The notes under the pieces are model-generated. The model saw nothing but the letters and a program-made list of their open reading frames with translations. It did not search any database and was not told where the DNA came from. DNA of 7,119 bases, taken from assembly GCA_902805995.1 (NCBI GenBank), contig CADCUU010000107.1, forward strand, positions 1 through 7,119. Reading direction: 5' to 3'. Position numbers and translations under genes: made by a program. This document shows, one piece after another, positions 1 through 5,397 of this stretch (position 1 is the first letter of the stretch; every line of letters begins with the position of its first letter). Source of the DNA: an uncultured Rubellimicrobium sp. GTDB taxonomy: Bacteria > Pseudomonadota > Alphaproteobacteria > Rhodobacterales > Rhodobacteraceae.

Positions 1-227
1 TTGGTCGCGAGCGTGGTGCCGTGGATGATGCGGGTCAGCGCGGAAGGGGGGAGGTCCGCCTTGGCGCAGACTTGGCGCAGGCCCGACAGGATCGCATCCT
101 CGGGCGCGGCATAGGTCGTGAGGACCTTGGTGGAGAAGAGACGCCCGCCCGTTTCGAGCACGACGTCCGTGAAGGTGCCCCCGATATCGACGCCGAGGTT
201 CGCGCTGTCCGCCGAGATGTCAGTCAT
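1..227 (-). CDS. Hydantoinase/oxoprolinase family protein, N-terminal fragment
   Basis: The 5' end of a leftward gene that runs off the left edge; about 75 codons are visible. The translation starts MTDISADSANLGVDIGGTFT. It shows the nucleotide-binding signature DIGGTFTD near residues 14-21, a lysine-containing strand STKVLTT, and the motif IIHGTTLATN at the cut end. These are hallmarks of the Hydant_A_N domain found in HyuA-type ATP-dependent hydantoinases, 5-oxoprolinases and the acetone carboxylase beta-like family. Family members cleave or carboxylate a small substrate using ATP, usually with a HyuB-like partner encoded next door. The partner and the rest of the protein lie outside the window, so substrate cannot be assigned. 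The start at base 227 is the only ATG that keeps the whole N-terminal strand; no strong ribosome binding site is visible. It lies 59 bases downstream of the alpha-glucosidase gene on the same strand and may be co-transcribed with it. Confidence 0.85.
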   Translation of the reverse strand, partial: MTDISADSANLGVDIGGTFTDVVLETGGRLFSTKVLTTYAAPEDAILSGLRQVCAKADLPPSALTRIIHGTTLAT

Positions 228-286
228 GGTGGCGCGACGCTAGCCGCGCCACCACAGGAAGGGAACCCCCGCCCGGGGGCGTGCCG

Positions 287-1945
287 CTACGATGCCATGC
301 CAGCCCGCTGGGAGGAGCCGGGCTCGCCCAGCGACTCCGGCAGGACCGTGAGGGGGCCGGTGGATTCGAGGGTGACGTAGCCATGGGCGGGCAGGTTCAC
401 GGCTCGGCCCTCAACCTCGCCATGGGCGGGGCCGGCCACCTGCGCCTCGGCGCCGAGGGTCAGGGCCTGGGGTCGCTCGCCGAGGTTGAAGAGGCAGGTG
501 AGGACCCGTCCCTCGTGGCTGCGGACAACGCCCAGGAGGGGTTCCGGCAGGTCGAGGAAGGCGAGCGCGCCCTGGGTGAGCGCGGAATGCGAGCGGCGGA
601 AGGCGATGGAGGCGCGGTAGGCGTGGAGGACGGAGTCGTTGCGCTCCTCCTGCCGGTCCACGGCGCGGGCGGCCTGGGGCGGCTTGACGGGGAGCCAGGG
701 CGTGGCGGAGGAGAAGCCCGCGTTGGGGGCGTCGTGCTCCCAGACCATGGGGGTGCGGCAGCCGTCGCGTCCCCGGATCTCGGGCCAGAAGGCGATGTAG
801 CCCAGGTCCTGAAGCTCGTGAAACTCGATGTCGGTCTCGGTCTGGCCGAGCTCCTCGCCTTGGTAGATGCCGAGCGTGCCGGGGAAGGATGTGAGGAGGG
901 CGATGGACTGGCGCGCGACCGCGTCCACGTCGCCGCCGGGCTTGGTCCAGCGGGTAGCGTGGCGGGTGACGTCGTGGTTGGAGAAGCTCCAGCACGGCCA
1001 GCCGTCGGGGGCACGGTCGAAGAAGTGTTCGAGCCGGGAGCGGAAGTGGCGGGCGGTGTGGTCGTGGCCCAGGAACTCGAAGCTGTAGGCCATGTGCAGC
1101 TTGTCGTTGCCCGAGGTGTATTCGGCCATGACCTCGATCGGGCGCATGTTCTCGCCGACCTCGCCGACCATCATGCGGTCGCCGTATTCGTCGGTGAGCT
1201 GGCGCATGCGGCGCAGCACCGCGAGGTTCTGGGGCCGGGTCTTGGAGAAGCGGTGGTCCTGCGCCTCGTAGGGGTTGGCGGGGAATTCGGTCCAGTCGGT
1301 GGGGGAGTTGTCGCGGAGCTTTTCGTCGTGGACGTAGAAGTTCACGGTGTCGAGCCGGAAGCCGTCCACGCCACGCTCCAGCCAGAAGCGCATGGAGTCG
1401 AGGAGGGCGTCCACGACCTCCGGGTTGTGGAAGTTGAGGTCGGGCTGTTCGGTCAGGAAGTTGTGGAGGTAATACTGGCGGCGGCGCGGGTCGAAGTGCC
1501 AGGCAGAGCCGCCGAACACGCTGATCCAGTTGTTGGGCGGGCTGCCGTCGGCCTTGGGGTCGGCCCAGACGTACCAGTCGGCCCTGGGATTGGAGCGATC
1601 GCGGCGGGATTCCGCGAACCAGGTGTGCTGGTCGGAGGTGTGGGAGAGGACCTGGTCGATGATGACGCGGAGGTTGAGGCGGTGCGCCTCCTCGATCAGG
1701 GCGTCGAAGTCGGCCAGCGTGCCGAAGAGGGGGTTCACGGCCGTGTAGTCGCTGACGTCGTAGCCCATGTCCTTGTCAGGGGAGGCGAAGAAGGGCGACA
1801 GCCAGATCGCGTCCGCGCCGAGCGAGGCCACATGCGGCAGGCGGCGCGTGATGCCGGGCAGGTCGCCCACGCCGTCGCCGTTGGAATCCTGAAAGCTCCG
1901 GGGGTAGATCTGGTAGATCACCGCGTCCCGCCACCATTCCCGCAT
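287..1945 (-). CDS. GH13 alpha-glucosidase (GH13_23-like)
   Basis: A 552-residue glycoside hydrolase family 13 enzyme, the usual length for cytoplasmic alpha-glucosidases. It begins MREWWRDAVIYQIYPRSFQD and carries the calcium-loop signature DSNGDGVGDL (20-29). Conserved region I is VIIDQVLSHTSDQH (94-107) and region V is QPDLN (167-171). Region II is GFRLDTVN with the expected nucleophile D199. Region III is VGEVGE with acid/base E262, and region IV is FSNHD with transition-state stabiliser D325. The residue after the nucleophile is Thr200. In this family Thr here is associated with alpha-1,4 specificity, while Val marks oligo-1,6-glucosidases, so maltose, sucrose or maltooligosaccharide hydrolysis is inferred. 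No signal peptide is seen, so it should act in the cytoplasm on imported sugars. An AGGAGGGG ribosome binding site six bases before ATG supports the start. Such genes often sit in agl-type ABC transporter operons with a LacI regulator, but no transporter or LacI gene is visible here. It could equally be called AglA; I leave the symbol blank. Confidence 0.93.
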   Translation of the reverse strand: MREWWRDAVIYQIYPRSFQDSNGDGVGDLPGITRRLPHVASLGADAIWLSPFFASPDKDMGYDVSDYTAVNPLFGTLADFDALIEEAHRLNLRVIIDQVLSHTSDQHTWFAESRRDRSNPRADWYVWADPKADGSPPNNWISVFGGSAWHFDPRRRQYYLHNFLTEQPDLNFHNPEVVDALLDSMRFWLERGVDGFRLDTVNFYVHDEKLRDNSPTDWTEFPANPYEAQDHRFSKTRPQNLAVLRRMRQLTDEYGDRMMVGEVGENMRPIEVMAEYTSGNDKLHMAYSFEFLGHDHTARHFRSRLEHFFDRAPDGWPCWSFSNHDVTRHATRWTKPGGDVDAVARQSIALLTSFPGTLGIYQGEELGQTETDIEFHELQDLGYIAFWPEIRGRDGCRTPMVWEHDAPNAGFSSATPWLPVKPPQAARAVDRQEERNDSVLHAYRASIAFRRSHSALTQGALAFLDLPEPLLGVVRSHEGRVLTCLFNLGERPQALTLGAEAQVAGPAHGEVEGRAVNLPAHGYVTLESTGPLTVLPESLGEPGSSQRAGMAS

Positions 1946-1951
1946 AGCCGT

Positions 1952-1973
1952 CCCCTCCTGCCGCGCTGCGGCA
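1952..1973 (-). promoter_or_regulatory. Alpha-glucosidase RBS with adjoining small hairpin
   Basis: On the minus strand a perfect inverted repeat, TGCCGC-loop AGC-GCGGCA (1973-1959), directly abuts the AGGAGGGG ribosome binding site (1959-1952), which is six bases from the ATG. The ribosome binding site is strong and fixes the start. Whether the hairpin modulates access is inference; it could also be a chance GC-rich repeat. Confidence 0.5.
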
Positions 1974-2025
1974 TGGACCTAGCGCGGATCGGAGGGGCGG
2001 GCCAGAGCGATACGTGCGGGCCCGA

Positions 2026-2472
2026 TCAGTGGAGCCGGGACGGACGCCCCTGCGCCACGAGACCGCCGCGCAGCGCGAGGCCCGCCATCTGCGCCAGATG
2101 CACGAGGCCGGGCGCGAGGTCGGGGCGCACCATGCAGAAGGCCAGCATGAGCGCGTCCTCCCTCTCGCCGTCGGTCGCGGTGAGGACAAGCCGGGCGAAG
2201 GCGGCCTCGTCGGCGCCGAGGCAGGGGCAGCCGCCGCCGTGGCGCAGAAGGGGGCGGCGGCACCCGGCGAGGCAGTGTCGGCAGAGCGCGTCGAAGGCCA
2301 GGGCGACGCGGTCGCCGTGAGGCTCGCCCAGGGCGGTGCCGAAATCCTCGGCCAGGCCCTCGGGTCCTGCGTCGCACCAGCGGCGGAGCGCGCGGACCGA
2401 GAGGCCCTCGAGGGCGGGCAGGGCGTCGAGGTGGCCCACTGGGGCGCCTCCGCCGGACAGGGGGCCGCTCAT
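2026..2472 (-). CDS. Conserved Cys-rich protein of unknown function, coupled to hemP
   Basis: A 148-residue protein whose function I do not recognise. It has seven cysteines: C33, C64, C67, C71, C82, C84 and C113. The core is C-x2-C-x3-C (64-71), then RRPLLRH (72-78), then CPCLGADEA (82-90), a spacing that could hold a metal or iron-sulfur centre. The second half, with EREDALMLAF and MVRPDLAPGLVHLAQMAGLAL, is predicted helical. There is no signal peptide or membrane segment, so it is probably cytoplasmic. It resembles an uncharacterised family I associate with Rhodobacterales genomes, recalled rather than searched. Its ATG overlaps the hemP stop as ATGA (2472-2469), so it is probably translated by coupling to hemP, suggesting an iron- or heme-linked role. 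That is inference from context only. Codon use looks like its neighbours. Confidence 0.8.
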   Translation of the reverse strand: MSGPLSGGGAPVGHLDALPALEGLSVRALRRWCDAGPEGLAEDFGTALGEPHGDRVALAFDALCRHCLAGCRRPLLRHGGGCPCLGADEAAFARLVLTATDGEREDALMLAFCMVRPDLAPGLVHLAQMAGLALRGGLVAQGRPSRLH

Positions 2473-2633
2473 TTGGTCAGGATCAGCTTGCCCGCGCGGG
2501 TCATGCGCAGGGTGTAGACCTGACCGTCGAGCACAAGCCGCGCCTCTCCTCCCGGGCCGAGGAGGTCGCGGGCGTCGTAGGTCGGGGCCAGGGGATGCGG
2601 CAGCGAGACATGGGCGAGGGACAGCAGGGCCAT
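2469..2633 (-). CDS. hemP: Hemin uptake protein HemP
   Basis: A 54-residue protein ending in a typical HemP tail: YDARDLLGPGGEARLVLDGQ (19-38), then VYTLRMTRAGKLILTK. The DGQxYxLRxTRAGKLILTK block is the family hallmark. HemP is a small conserved protein encoded with bacterial heme and iron uptake genes; its mechanism is poorly understood, and in other proteobacteria it has been linked to heme-receptor expression. I chose the ATG at 2633 because it gives the usual HemP length and has AAAGG about seven bases upstream. The frame stays open to a TTG at 2723, but that extension (residues rich in S, N, K and P) does not resemble HemP, and the TTG lies inside a promoter-like TTGACA. No receptor or heme ABC transporter is visible nearby. 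The stop overlaps the start of the Cys-rich gene, forming a tight two-gene unit. Confidence 0.87.
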   Translation of the reverse strand: MALLSLAHVSLPHPLAPTYDARDLLGPGGEARLVLDGQVYTLRMTRAGKLILTK

Positions 2634-2693
2634 GGGACAGCCTTTGGCACGGGGGGAGGGGTTGGCTTTCCCGTGACGGGATGGCTGGTCCGA

Positions 2694-2723
2694 ATGGTTG
2701 ATGGAAACTGTCAGGTATGTCAA
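2694..2723 (-). promoter_or_regulatory. Putative hemP promoter with iron-operator-like site
   Basis: On the minus strand TTGACA (2723-2718) matches a consensus -35 box. AACCAT (2699-2694), 18 bases further, is a weak -10. Between and overlapping them lies TGACAGTTTCCATCA (2713-2699), which fits TGA-N9-TCA, the iron-responsive operator pattern described for RirA in rhizobia. A repressor there would block RNA polymerase, and hemP is a typical iron-regulated gene. Only the outer three-base arms are symmetric, so a chance match is possible. Confidence 0.4.
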
Positions 2724-2737
2724 GCGGCGGCTTCGGT

Positions 2738-2772
2738 CGGCGACTAGGCCGTGGGCGTGCCGTCAGTCGCCG
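2738..2772 (-). terminator. Hairpin at the end of the DUF6881-like gene
   Basis: An inverted repeat, CGGCGACT (2738-2745) with AGTCGCCG (2765-2772), has eight perfect pairs. An inner GGC/GCC pairing can extend it. It overlaps the stop codon of the DUF6881-like gene and sits just upstream of the putative hemP promoter, so it could separate the two transcription units. There is no T-run on either side, so intrinsic termination is uncertain; it might instead stabilise the mRNA 3' end. Confidence 0.4.
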
Positions 2773-3032
2773 GACTTGGCCCAGAGCGACTCGAACTTCT
2801 CCGGCGTGGTCTCGTGGAGGGCGAGGGTTCCGTCCTGGCGGATCTCCTCGGCGTTGAAGGGGCGGTCCCAGAGGCTTTGGGCCTCTTCGCGGGCGGCGTC
2901 GCGGTAGTCGGCCCAGCCCATGGCGAAATGCTCGACCAGGCGCAGGACGTGGCCGTCGTCGGACACCTCGCAGGCGATCCAGTCGGGGTGGTCGTCGGCA
3001 GGCGCGCTCCAGCGGAGGTGGTAGTGCTTCAT
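2763..3032 (-). CDS. Small conserved protein, DUF6881-like
   Basis: An 89-residue soluble protein starting MKHYHLRWSAPADDHPDWIA. It contains an early beta-rich half (HYHLRWS, DWIACEVSDDGHVLRLVEHF) and a C-terminal helix with EEIRQDGTLALHETTPEKFE then SLWAKSGD. This layout, a W/S-containing first strand, a D-x-x-x-R-x-VE-F segment and a closing phi-x-x-FE-x-x-W, resembles DUF6881 proteins, whose function is unknown. That assignment is from memory of the family pattern. The ATG is four bases after the stop of the GntR-type regulator, and its ribosome binding site (AAAGGAT) lies inside the end of that gene, so the two are very likely co-translated. It has no membrane segment or cysteine-rich motif; the single cysteine is C21. 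Confidence 0.72.
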   Translation of the reverse strand: MKHYHLRWSAPADDHPDWIACEVSDDGHVLRLVEHFAMGWADYRDAAREEAQSLWDRPFNAEEIRQDGTLALHETTPEKFESLWAKSGD

Positions 3033-3036
3033 TGCG

Positions 3037-3732
3037 TCATCCTTTCAGCATCCGCAGCCCCTGCGTCACATCCGTCCGGACTGCAAGGCGAAGGCCGGGT
3101 TCATCGCCCGCCTTGAGCGCCGCGAGGATGAGGCGGTGGTTGCGCGGAGGCTCGGTCCGCTGGAGACGGCCGTAGAGCGCGCGCATCGTGGGGCCGAGCT
3201 GGAGCCAGACGGTTTCGGTGAGCTGGAGGATCGCGGGGGACTGCGCCCGCAGGTAGAGCATCCGGTGGAATTCGAGGTTGAGCCGGATGTAGCCCGGCCC
3301 GTCGTGGCACGCGACCATCTGCGCCACGCCCTGGTTGATGGCCTCCAGCCGGTCGATCAGGGCGAAGTGGGCGCGCGGCAGGGCGCGGGCGGCGAGTTCG
3401 GGCTCCAGGAGAGCTCGGAGGGTGGCGAGTTCCTCGATCCGGTCGTTGGAGAGGGCGGGGGTAGTGATCCGGCCTGAGAGGGAGAGCTGGAGCGCCCCTT
3501 CGGCGGCGAGGCGTCGGACGGCCTCACGCGCGGGGGTCATGGAGACGTCGAAGCTCTTGGCGATGCCGCGGAGCGTGAGGGAGGCGCCGGGAGCCATCTC
3601 GCCGTGCATGATGCGGGCGCGAAGGGCGCGGTAGACGCGGTCATGAGCGCGAGCGGTGGAGTCGGCGGCTTTCTCGGCGGCCTTCTCAACAGGGGGCCGT
3701 TCAGCCGGGATGGGGCGGGGCTCGGCGGTCAC
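3037..3732 (-). CDS. GntR family regulator, FCD-type ligand domain
   Basis: A transcription factor of about 231 residues. An N-terminal charged, Ala/Pro-rich tail leads into a winged helix: RVYRALRARIMHGEMAPGAS, then LTLRGIAKSFDVSMTPAREA and VRRLAAEGAL. The recognition helix is around SMTPAREAVRRLAAEG, as in FadR/GntR proteins. A helical FCD effector domain follows, with RALLEPELAARAL, LEFHRMLY and NHRLILAALKAGD. FCD domains often bind a metal through Asp/Asn and three His. Here N and H of NLEFH and H of NHRL are present, but the last His position reads AVRTDV with Asp, so metal binding may be altered or absent. I chose GTG at 3732, five bases past the metallopeptidase stop. An in-frame ATG at 3810 would add 26 residues but overlap that gene by 73 bases. 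Neither start has a strong ribosome binding site. Target genes and ligand (usually an organic or fatty acid) cannot be told. Confidence 0.87.
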   Translation of the reverse strand: MTAEPRPIPAERPPVEKAAEKAADSTARAHDRVYRALRARIMHGEMAPGASLTLRGIAKSFDVSMTPAREAVRRLAAEGALQLSLSGRITTPALSNDRIEELATLRALLEPELAARALPRAHFALIDRLEAINQGVAQMVACHDGPGYIRLNLEFHRMLYLRAQSPAILQLTETVWLQLGPTMRALYGRLQRTEPPRNHRLILAALKAGDEPGLRLAVRTDVTQGLRMLKG

Positions 3733-3737
3733 GGCGG

Positions 3738-4421
3738 TCAGACCCGCAGCCTGTGAAGGCTCACCCCGTGGCTGCGCAGCCAGTCCCGCTGGACTTCCCA
3801 TCCGGGGCACAGACCGTCGACGAGGGACCAGAAGGCCGGCGAATGGTCCATGCGGGCCAGATGCGCGACCTCGTGCGCGGCGACGTAGTCGAGCACCTGG
3901 GGGGGCGCGAGGACGAGGCGCCAGGAGAACATGAGATCGCCTTGCGCCGTGCAGGAGCCCCAGCGCGAGCGGGTGTCACGCAGGGTCAGGCGGCGGTAGC
4001 GGCGGCCCAGCGCCCCTGCGTGCCGGTCGCAGGCGGCGGCGATGCGGTCGCGCGCCGCCGAGCGCAGCACGGCCCCGAGGGAGGCGGGGAGGCGATCGGG
4101 GTCGGGGGGGAGGAGCACACGATCGCCCTCCAAGGATACTCGTCGCCCTTCGGAGGGGAGGAGGAGGATTTCCCGCCCCTCGAAAGGGATGGGCTGGCCG
4201 AAGGCGGGGACTACCACGGTGGGGGTGCGGGCAAGGTGGCCGCGCAGCCAGCCTTCGCGTTCCTGGAGAAAGGCGAGGCCGTCGCCCAGGCGGGTGCGCA
4301 GGGGCAGGGTGAGCGTCACGCGCCCGTCCGTGCCGGAGATCCGCAGCGACAGGCGACGGGCCCGGGCCGAGCGGCGCAGCGCCACGGGCACCGGCGGATC
4401 GCCGGGAAGGATGTGGTCCAT
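3738..4421 (-). CDS. YgjP-like (M48/DUF45) zinc metallopeptidase
   Basis: A 227-residue protein of the YgjP metallopeptidase-like family, about the usual length. The N-terminal half is beta-rich (RARRLSLRISGTDGRVTLTL, residues 20-39) and the catalytic part is C-terminal. TRSRWGSC (150-157) is the family signature before the active site. Then AAHEVAHL (181-188) gives HExxH with zinc ligands H183 and H187 and catalytic E184. DHSPAFW (192-198) supplies the third ligand H193. The fold is gluzincin/SprT-like, and members are assumed to be cytoplasmic; physiological substrates are unknown. The ATG at 4421 has AAGGGG six to seven bases upstream; the frame is open to 4529, but that extension lies in the divergent intergenic region and does not look like this family. 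It is the first gene of a likely operon with the GntR-type regulator five bases downstream. Confidence 0.92.
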   Translation of the reverse strand: MDHILPGDPPVPVALRRSARARRLSLRISGTDGRVTLTLPLRTRLGDGLAFLQEREGWLRGHLARTPTVVVPAFGQPIPFEGREILLLPSEGRRVSLEGDRVLLPPDPDRLPASLGAVLRSAARDRIAAACDRHAGALGRRYRRLTLRDTRSRWGSCTAQGDLMFSWRLVLAPPQVLDYVAAHEVAHLARMDHSPAFWSLVDGLCPGWEVQRDWLRSHGVSLHRLRV

Positions 4422-4543
4422 GTGCCGCCCCTTGATGCCCAAACGCTTTGACAGACGTGCGCAGGTATGGCAGGGGACCCCATTGCGCCGCAAGGGCAGG
4501 CCTCTGGCGGCCCGGCCCCTTTGCTTCAACCGGAGACTATCCC

Positions 4544-4864
4544 ATGCCCAATCCTGAATGGGGCAAGAAGCGCGTCTGCCCGACCACCGGCAAGCGATTC
4601 TACGACCTCAACCGCAGCCCCGTCGTGAGCCCCTATACGGGCCAGGTCGTCAACATCGAGGTGGGCCGGTCGCGCACCATGGTGGCCGACGCCGAGGATG
4701 CGCAGACGAAGCGCCTCAAGGTCGGGGAGGAGGACGATCTCCTGCTCGATGACGATGATGTGCCGGAGGACGACGCGGATCTCGGCGACGAGGTGCTCGA
4801 GGACGACGAGGAGGACCAGGTGTCCTTCGAGGACCTGGGCGACGTCGCCGGCGACGACGAGTGA
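4544..4864 (+). CDS. FYDLN-acid family protein (TIGR02300-like)
   Basis: A 106-residue acidic protein starting MPNPEWGKKRVCPTTGKRFY, followed by DLNRSPVVSPYTGQ. The CPxTGxxFYDLNRxPxVSPYTG block is the signature of the alphaproteobacterial FYDLN-acid family. After residue 55 the protein is a long Asp/Glu-rich tail (LLLDDDDVPEDDADLGDE and onward to the C terminus), probably disordered. Function is unknown; the N-terminal block looks like a degenerate zinc-ribbon, but only one Cys (C12) is present. GGAG at 4532-4535, eight bases before ATG, fixes the start; an upstream TTG at 4448 in frame is much less likely. It is divergent from the metallopeptidase across 122 bases. In many alphaproteobacteria this gene lies next to tRNA-Ala, as here. 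Expression is probably constitutive. Confidence 0.92.
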   Translation: MPNPEWGKKRVCPTTGKRFYDLNRSPVVSPYTGQVVNIEVGRSRTMVADAEDAQTKRLKVGEEDDLLLDDDDVPEDDADLGDEVLEDDEEDQVSFEDLGDVAGDDE

Positions 4865-4871
4865 CGACCGC

Positions 4872-4937
4872 TGCGGCGGAGCGGTCCCGAGGGGCCGTTC
4901 CGCCGCAAGCCGGGGCCGCCTAAAGGGGTGGCCCCGG
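4872..4937 (+). terminator. Tandem strong hairpins after the FYDLN-acid gene
   Basis: Two adjacent stem-loops. The first (4872-4907) has a 5' arm TGCGGCGGAGCGGTCC and a 3' arm GGGCCGTTCCGCCGCA, giving about 16 pairs including G-T wobbles, and a CGAG tetraloop. The second (4910-4937) pairs CCGGGGCCGCC with GGTGGCCCCGG, 11 pairs with one wobble and a TAAAGG loop. They begin eight bases after the stop codon. There is no T-run, so this is either a non-canonical terminator or an mRNA 3' stabiliser; both suit its position before the tRNA promoter. Confidence 0.55.
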
Positions 4938-4987
4938 ACCCGGTCTGCCCCTGACGCTAGGGCATCGGACGGGATGGAAAAAGGGCC

Positions 4988-5016
4988 TTGCGCTCCCCCC
5001 CGCGCCGATCTAGAGA
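4988..5016 (+). promoter_or_regulatory. Promoter of tRNA-Ala
   Basis: TTGCGC (4988-4993) and TAGAGA (5011-5016) are separated by exactly 17 bases. They fit a housekeeping-sigma promoter of the kind seen before stable RNA genes in alphaproteobacteria. A start near 5022-5024 would give a leader of about 32 bases before the mature tRNA. That leader contains the inverted repeat GCAGGC (5024-5029) / GCCTGC (5042-5047), which may present the tRNA 5' end for processing. Confidence 0.6.
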
Positions 5017-5055
5017 CCGTCCCGCAGGCAGCGACACCCAAGCCTGCAACAAGAT

Positions 5056-5131
<76 letters not shown>

Positions 5132-5157
5132 CCTTACCTCAAGTAGATCAGGTCTGT

Positions 5158-5190
5158 GAGCGCCGGGTGAGATACTCCCCAGGCGCTTTG
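5158..5190 (+). terminator. Terminator-like hairpin after tRNA-Ala
   Basis: AGCGCC-GGG-(T)-GAG-ATA-CTC-CCC-(A)-GGCGCT forms a 12-pair stem with two single-base bulges and an ATA loop (5159-5187), plus a closing G-T pair. It ends in TTTG. The short T-run and position 27 bases after the tRNA support intrinsic termination. Confidence 0.65.
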
Positions 5191-5201
5191 TGCTCTCTGG
5201 C

Positions 5202-5303
5202 CCGGTTCCTGACATTCAACGCGAACCGGTCGTCTGTGCGGCTGCGGCCGGGCTGAGTAGGCCACCGGCTTGTCTTACCGCGCGAGCCCGACCGGAGCGG
5301 GCT
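5202..5303 (+). other. Structured gene-free spacer with inverted repeats
   Basis: Between the tRNA terminator and the hydrolase promoter region no coding frame is convincing. Two inverted repeats are visible: CCGGTT (5202-5207) with AACCGG (5224-5229), and AGCCCG (5285-5290) with CGGGCT (5298-5303, seven-base loop). The word ACCGG or CCGG recurs several times. It could be leader structure or a remnant of rearrangement; no function can be assigned. Confidence 0.3.
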
Positions 5304-5306
5304 GTT

Positions 5307-5331
5307 GGAACCCCTGCCCTGACCCTGTGTT
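5307..5331 (+). promoter_or_regulatory. Possible EcfG-type promoter of the hydrolase gene
   Basis: GGAAC (5307-5311) is followed after 16 bases by TGTT (5328-5331). The alphaproteobacterial general-stress sigma factor EcfG recognises GGAAC-N16/17-CGTT, so this differs at one position. The same stretch also reads as a weak housekeeping promoter, TTGGAA (5305-5310) with 17 bases to TGTTGT (5328-5333). Either places the start near 5338, giving a leader of about 60 bases. The match is by eye and modest. Confidence 0.35.
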
Positions 5332-5332
5332 G

Positions 5333-5347
5333 TGCTGCAGTGCAGCA
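5333..5347 (+). promoter_or_regulatory. PhaR-like operator palindrome
   Basis: TGCTGCA-G-TGCAGCA is a perfect seven-base inverted repeat around one central base. Its core CTGC-AGT-GCAG matches CTGC-N3-GCAG, the recognition pattern reported for PhaR, the polyhydroxyalkanoate-responsive repressor of Paracoccus and Rhodobacter. It covers the predicted transcription start and lies 51-65 bases before the TTG start of the hydrolase, a repressor-like position. That PhaR itself binds here is inference. Confidence 0.5.
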
Positions 5348-5382
5348 ATGCCCGGCGCGACCGGGTCGTCCTGCGATGGACC

Positions 5383-5390
5383 AGGAAGGA
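5383..5390 (+). promoter_or_regulatory. RBS fixing a TTG start for the hydrolase
   Basis: AGGAAGGA is a near-consensus ribosome binding site ending seven bases before TTG at 5398. No ATG or GTG lies at a suitable distance, so the rare TTG is the supported start. The in-frame GTG at 5332 lies within the palindrome and has no ribosome binding site. Confidence 0.75.
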
Positions 5391-5397
5391 CACTCCG

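Noticed and set aside
261..282. GC-rich hairpin CCCCC/GGGGG between alpha-glucosidase and hydantoinase genes as a terminator
   Set aside because: Five-pair stem with a four-base loop and no T-run; common by chance in GC-rich DNA.
1946..2025. LacI-type operator in front of the alpha-glucosidase
   Set aside because: Looked for a CG-centred palindrome of the LacI family type; none was visible.
281..2320. Very long rightward open frame of 679 codons opposite the alpha-glucosidase
   Set aside because: It is antisense to a clear GH13 gene with all catalytic motifs. Its composition (runs of G, A, V, E, D) is that expected from GC-biased third codon positions, and it crosses several gene boundaries.
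2634..2723. N-terminal extension of HemP from a TTG start
   Set aside because: The added residues do not resemble HemP and the TTG lies in a TTGACA promoter-like box; the ATG at 2633 gives the usual length.
3733..3810. ATG start for the GntR regulator giving 257 residues
   Set aside because: It would overlap the metallopeptidase gene by 73 bases without a good ribosome binding site; the GTG at 3732 fits operon spacing better, though this is not certain.
4448..4543. TTG start extension of the FYDLN-acid protein, and the TTGACA at 4448-4453 as a promoter
   Set aside because: The extension is Arg/Gly/Pro-rich and lacks family similarity. As a promoter, TTGACA has no acceptable -10 at 16-18 bases; TATGGC lies only 12 bases away.
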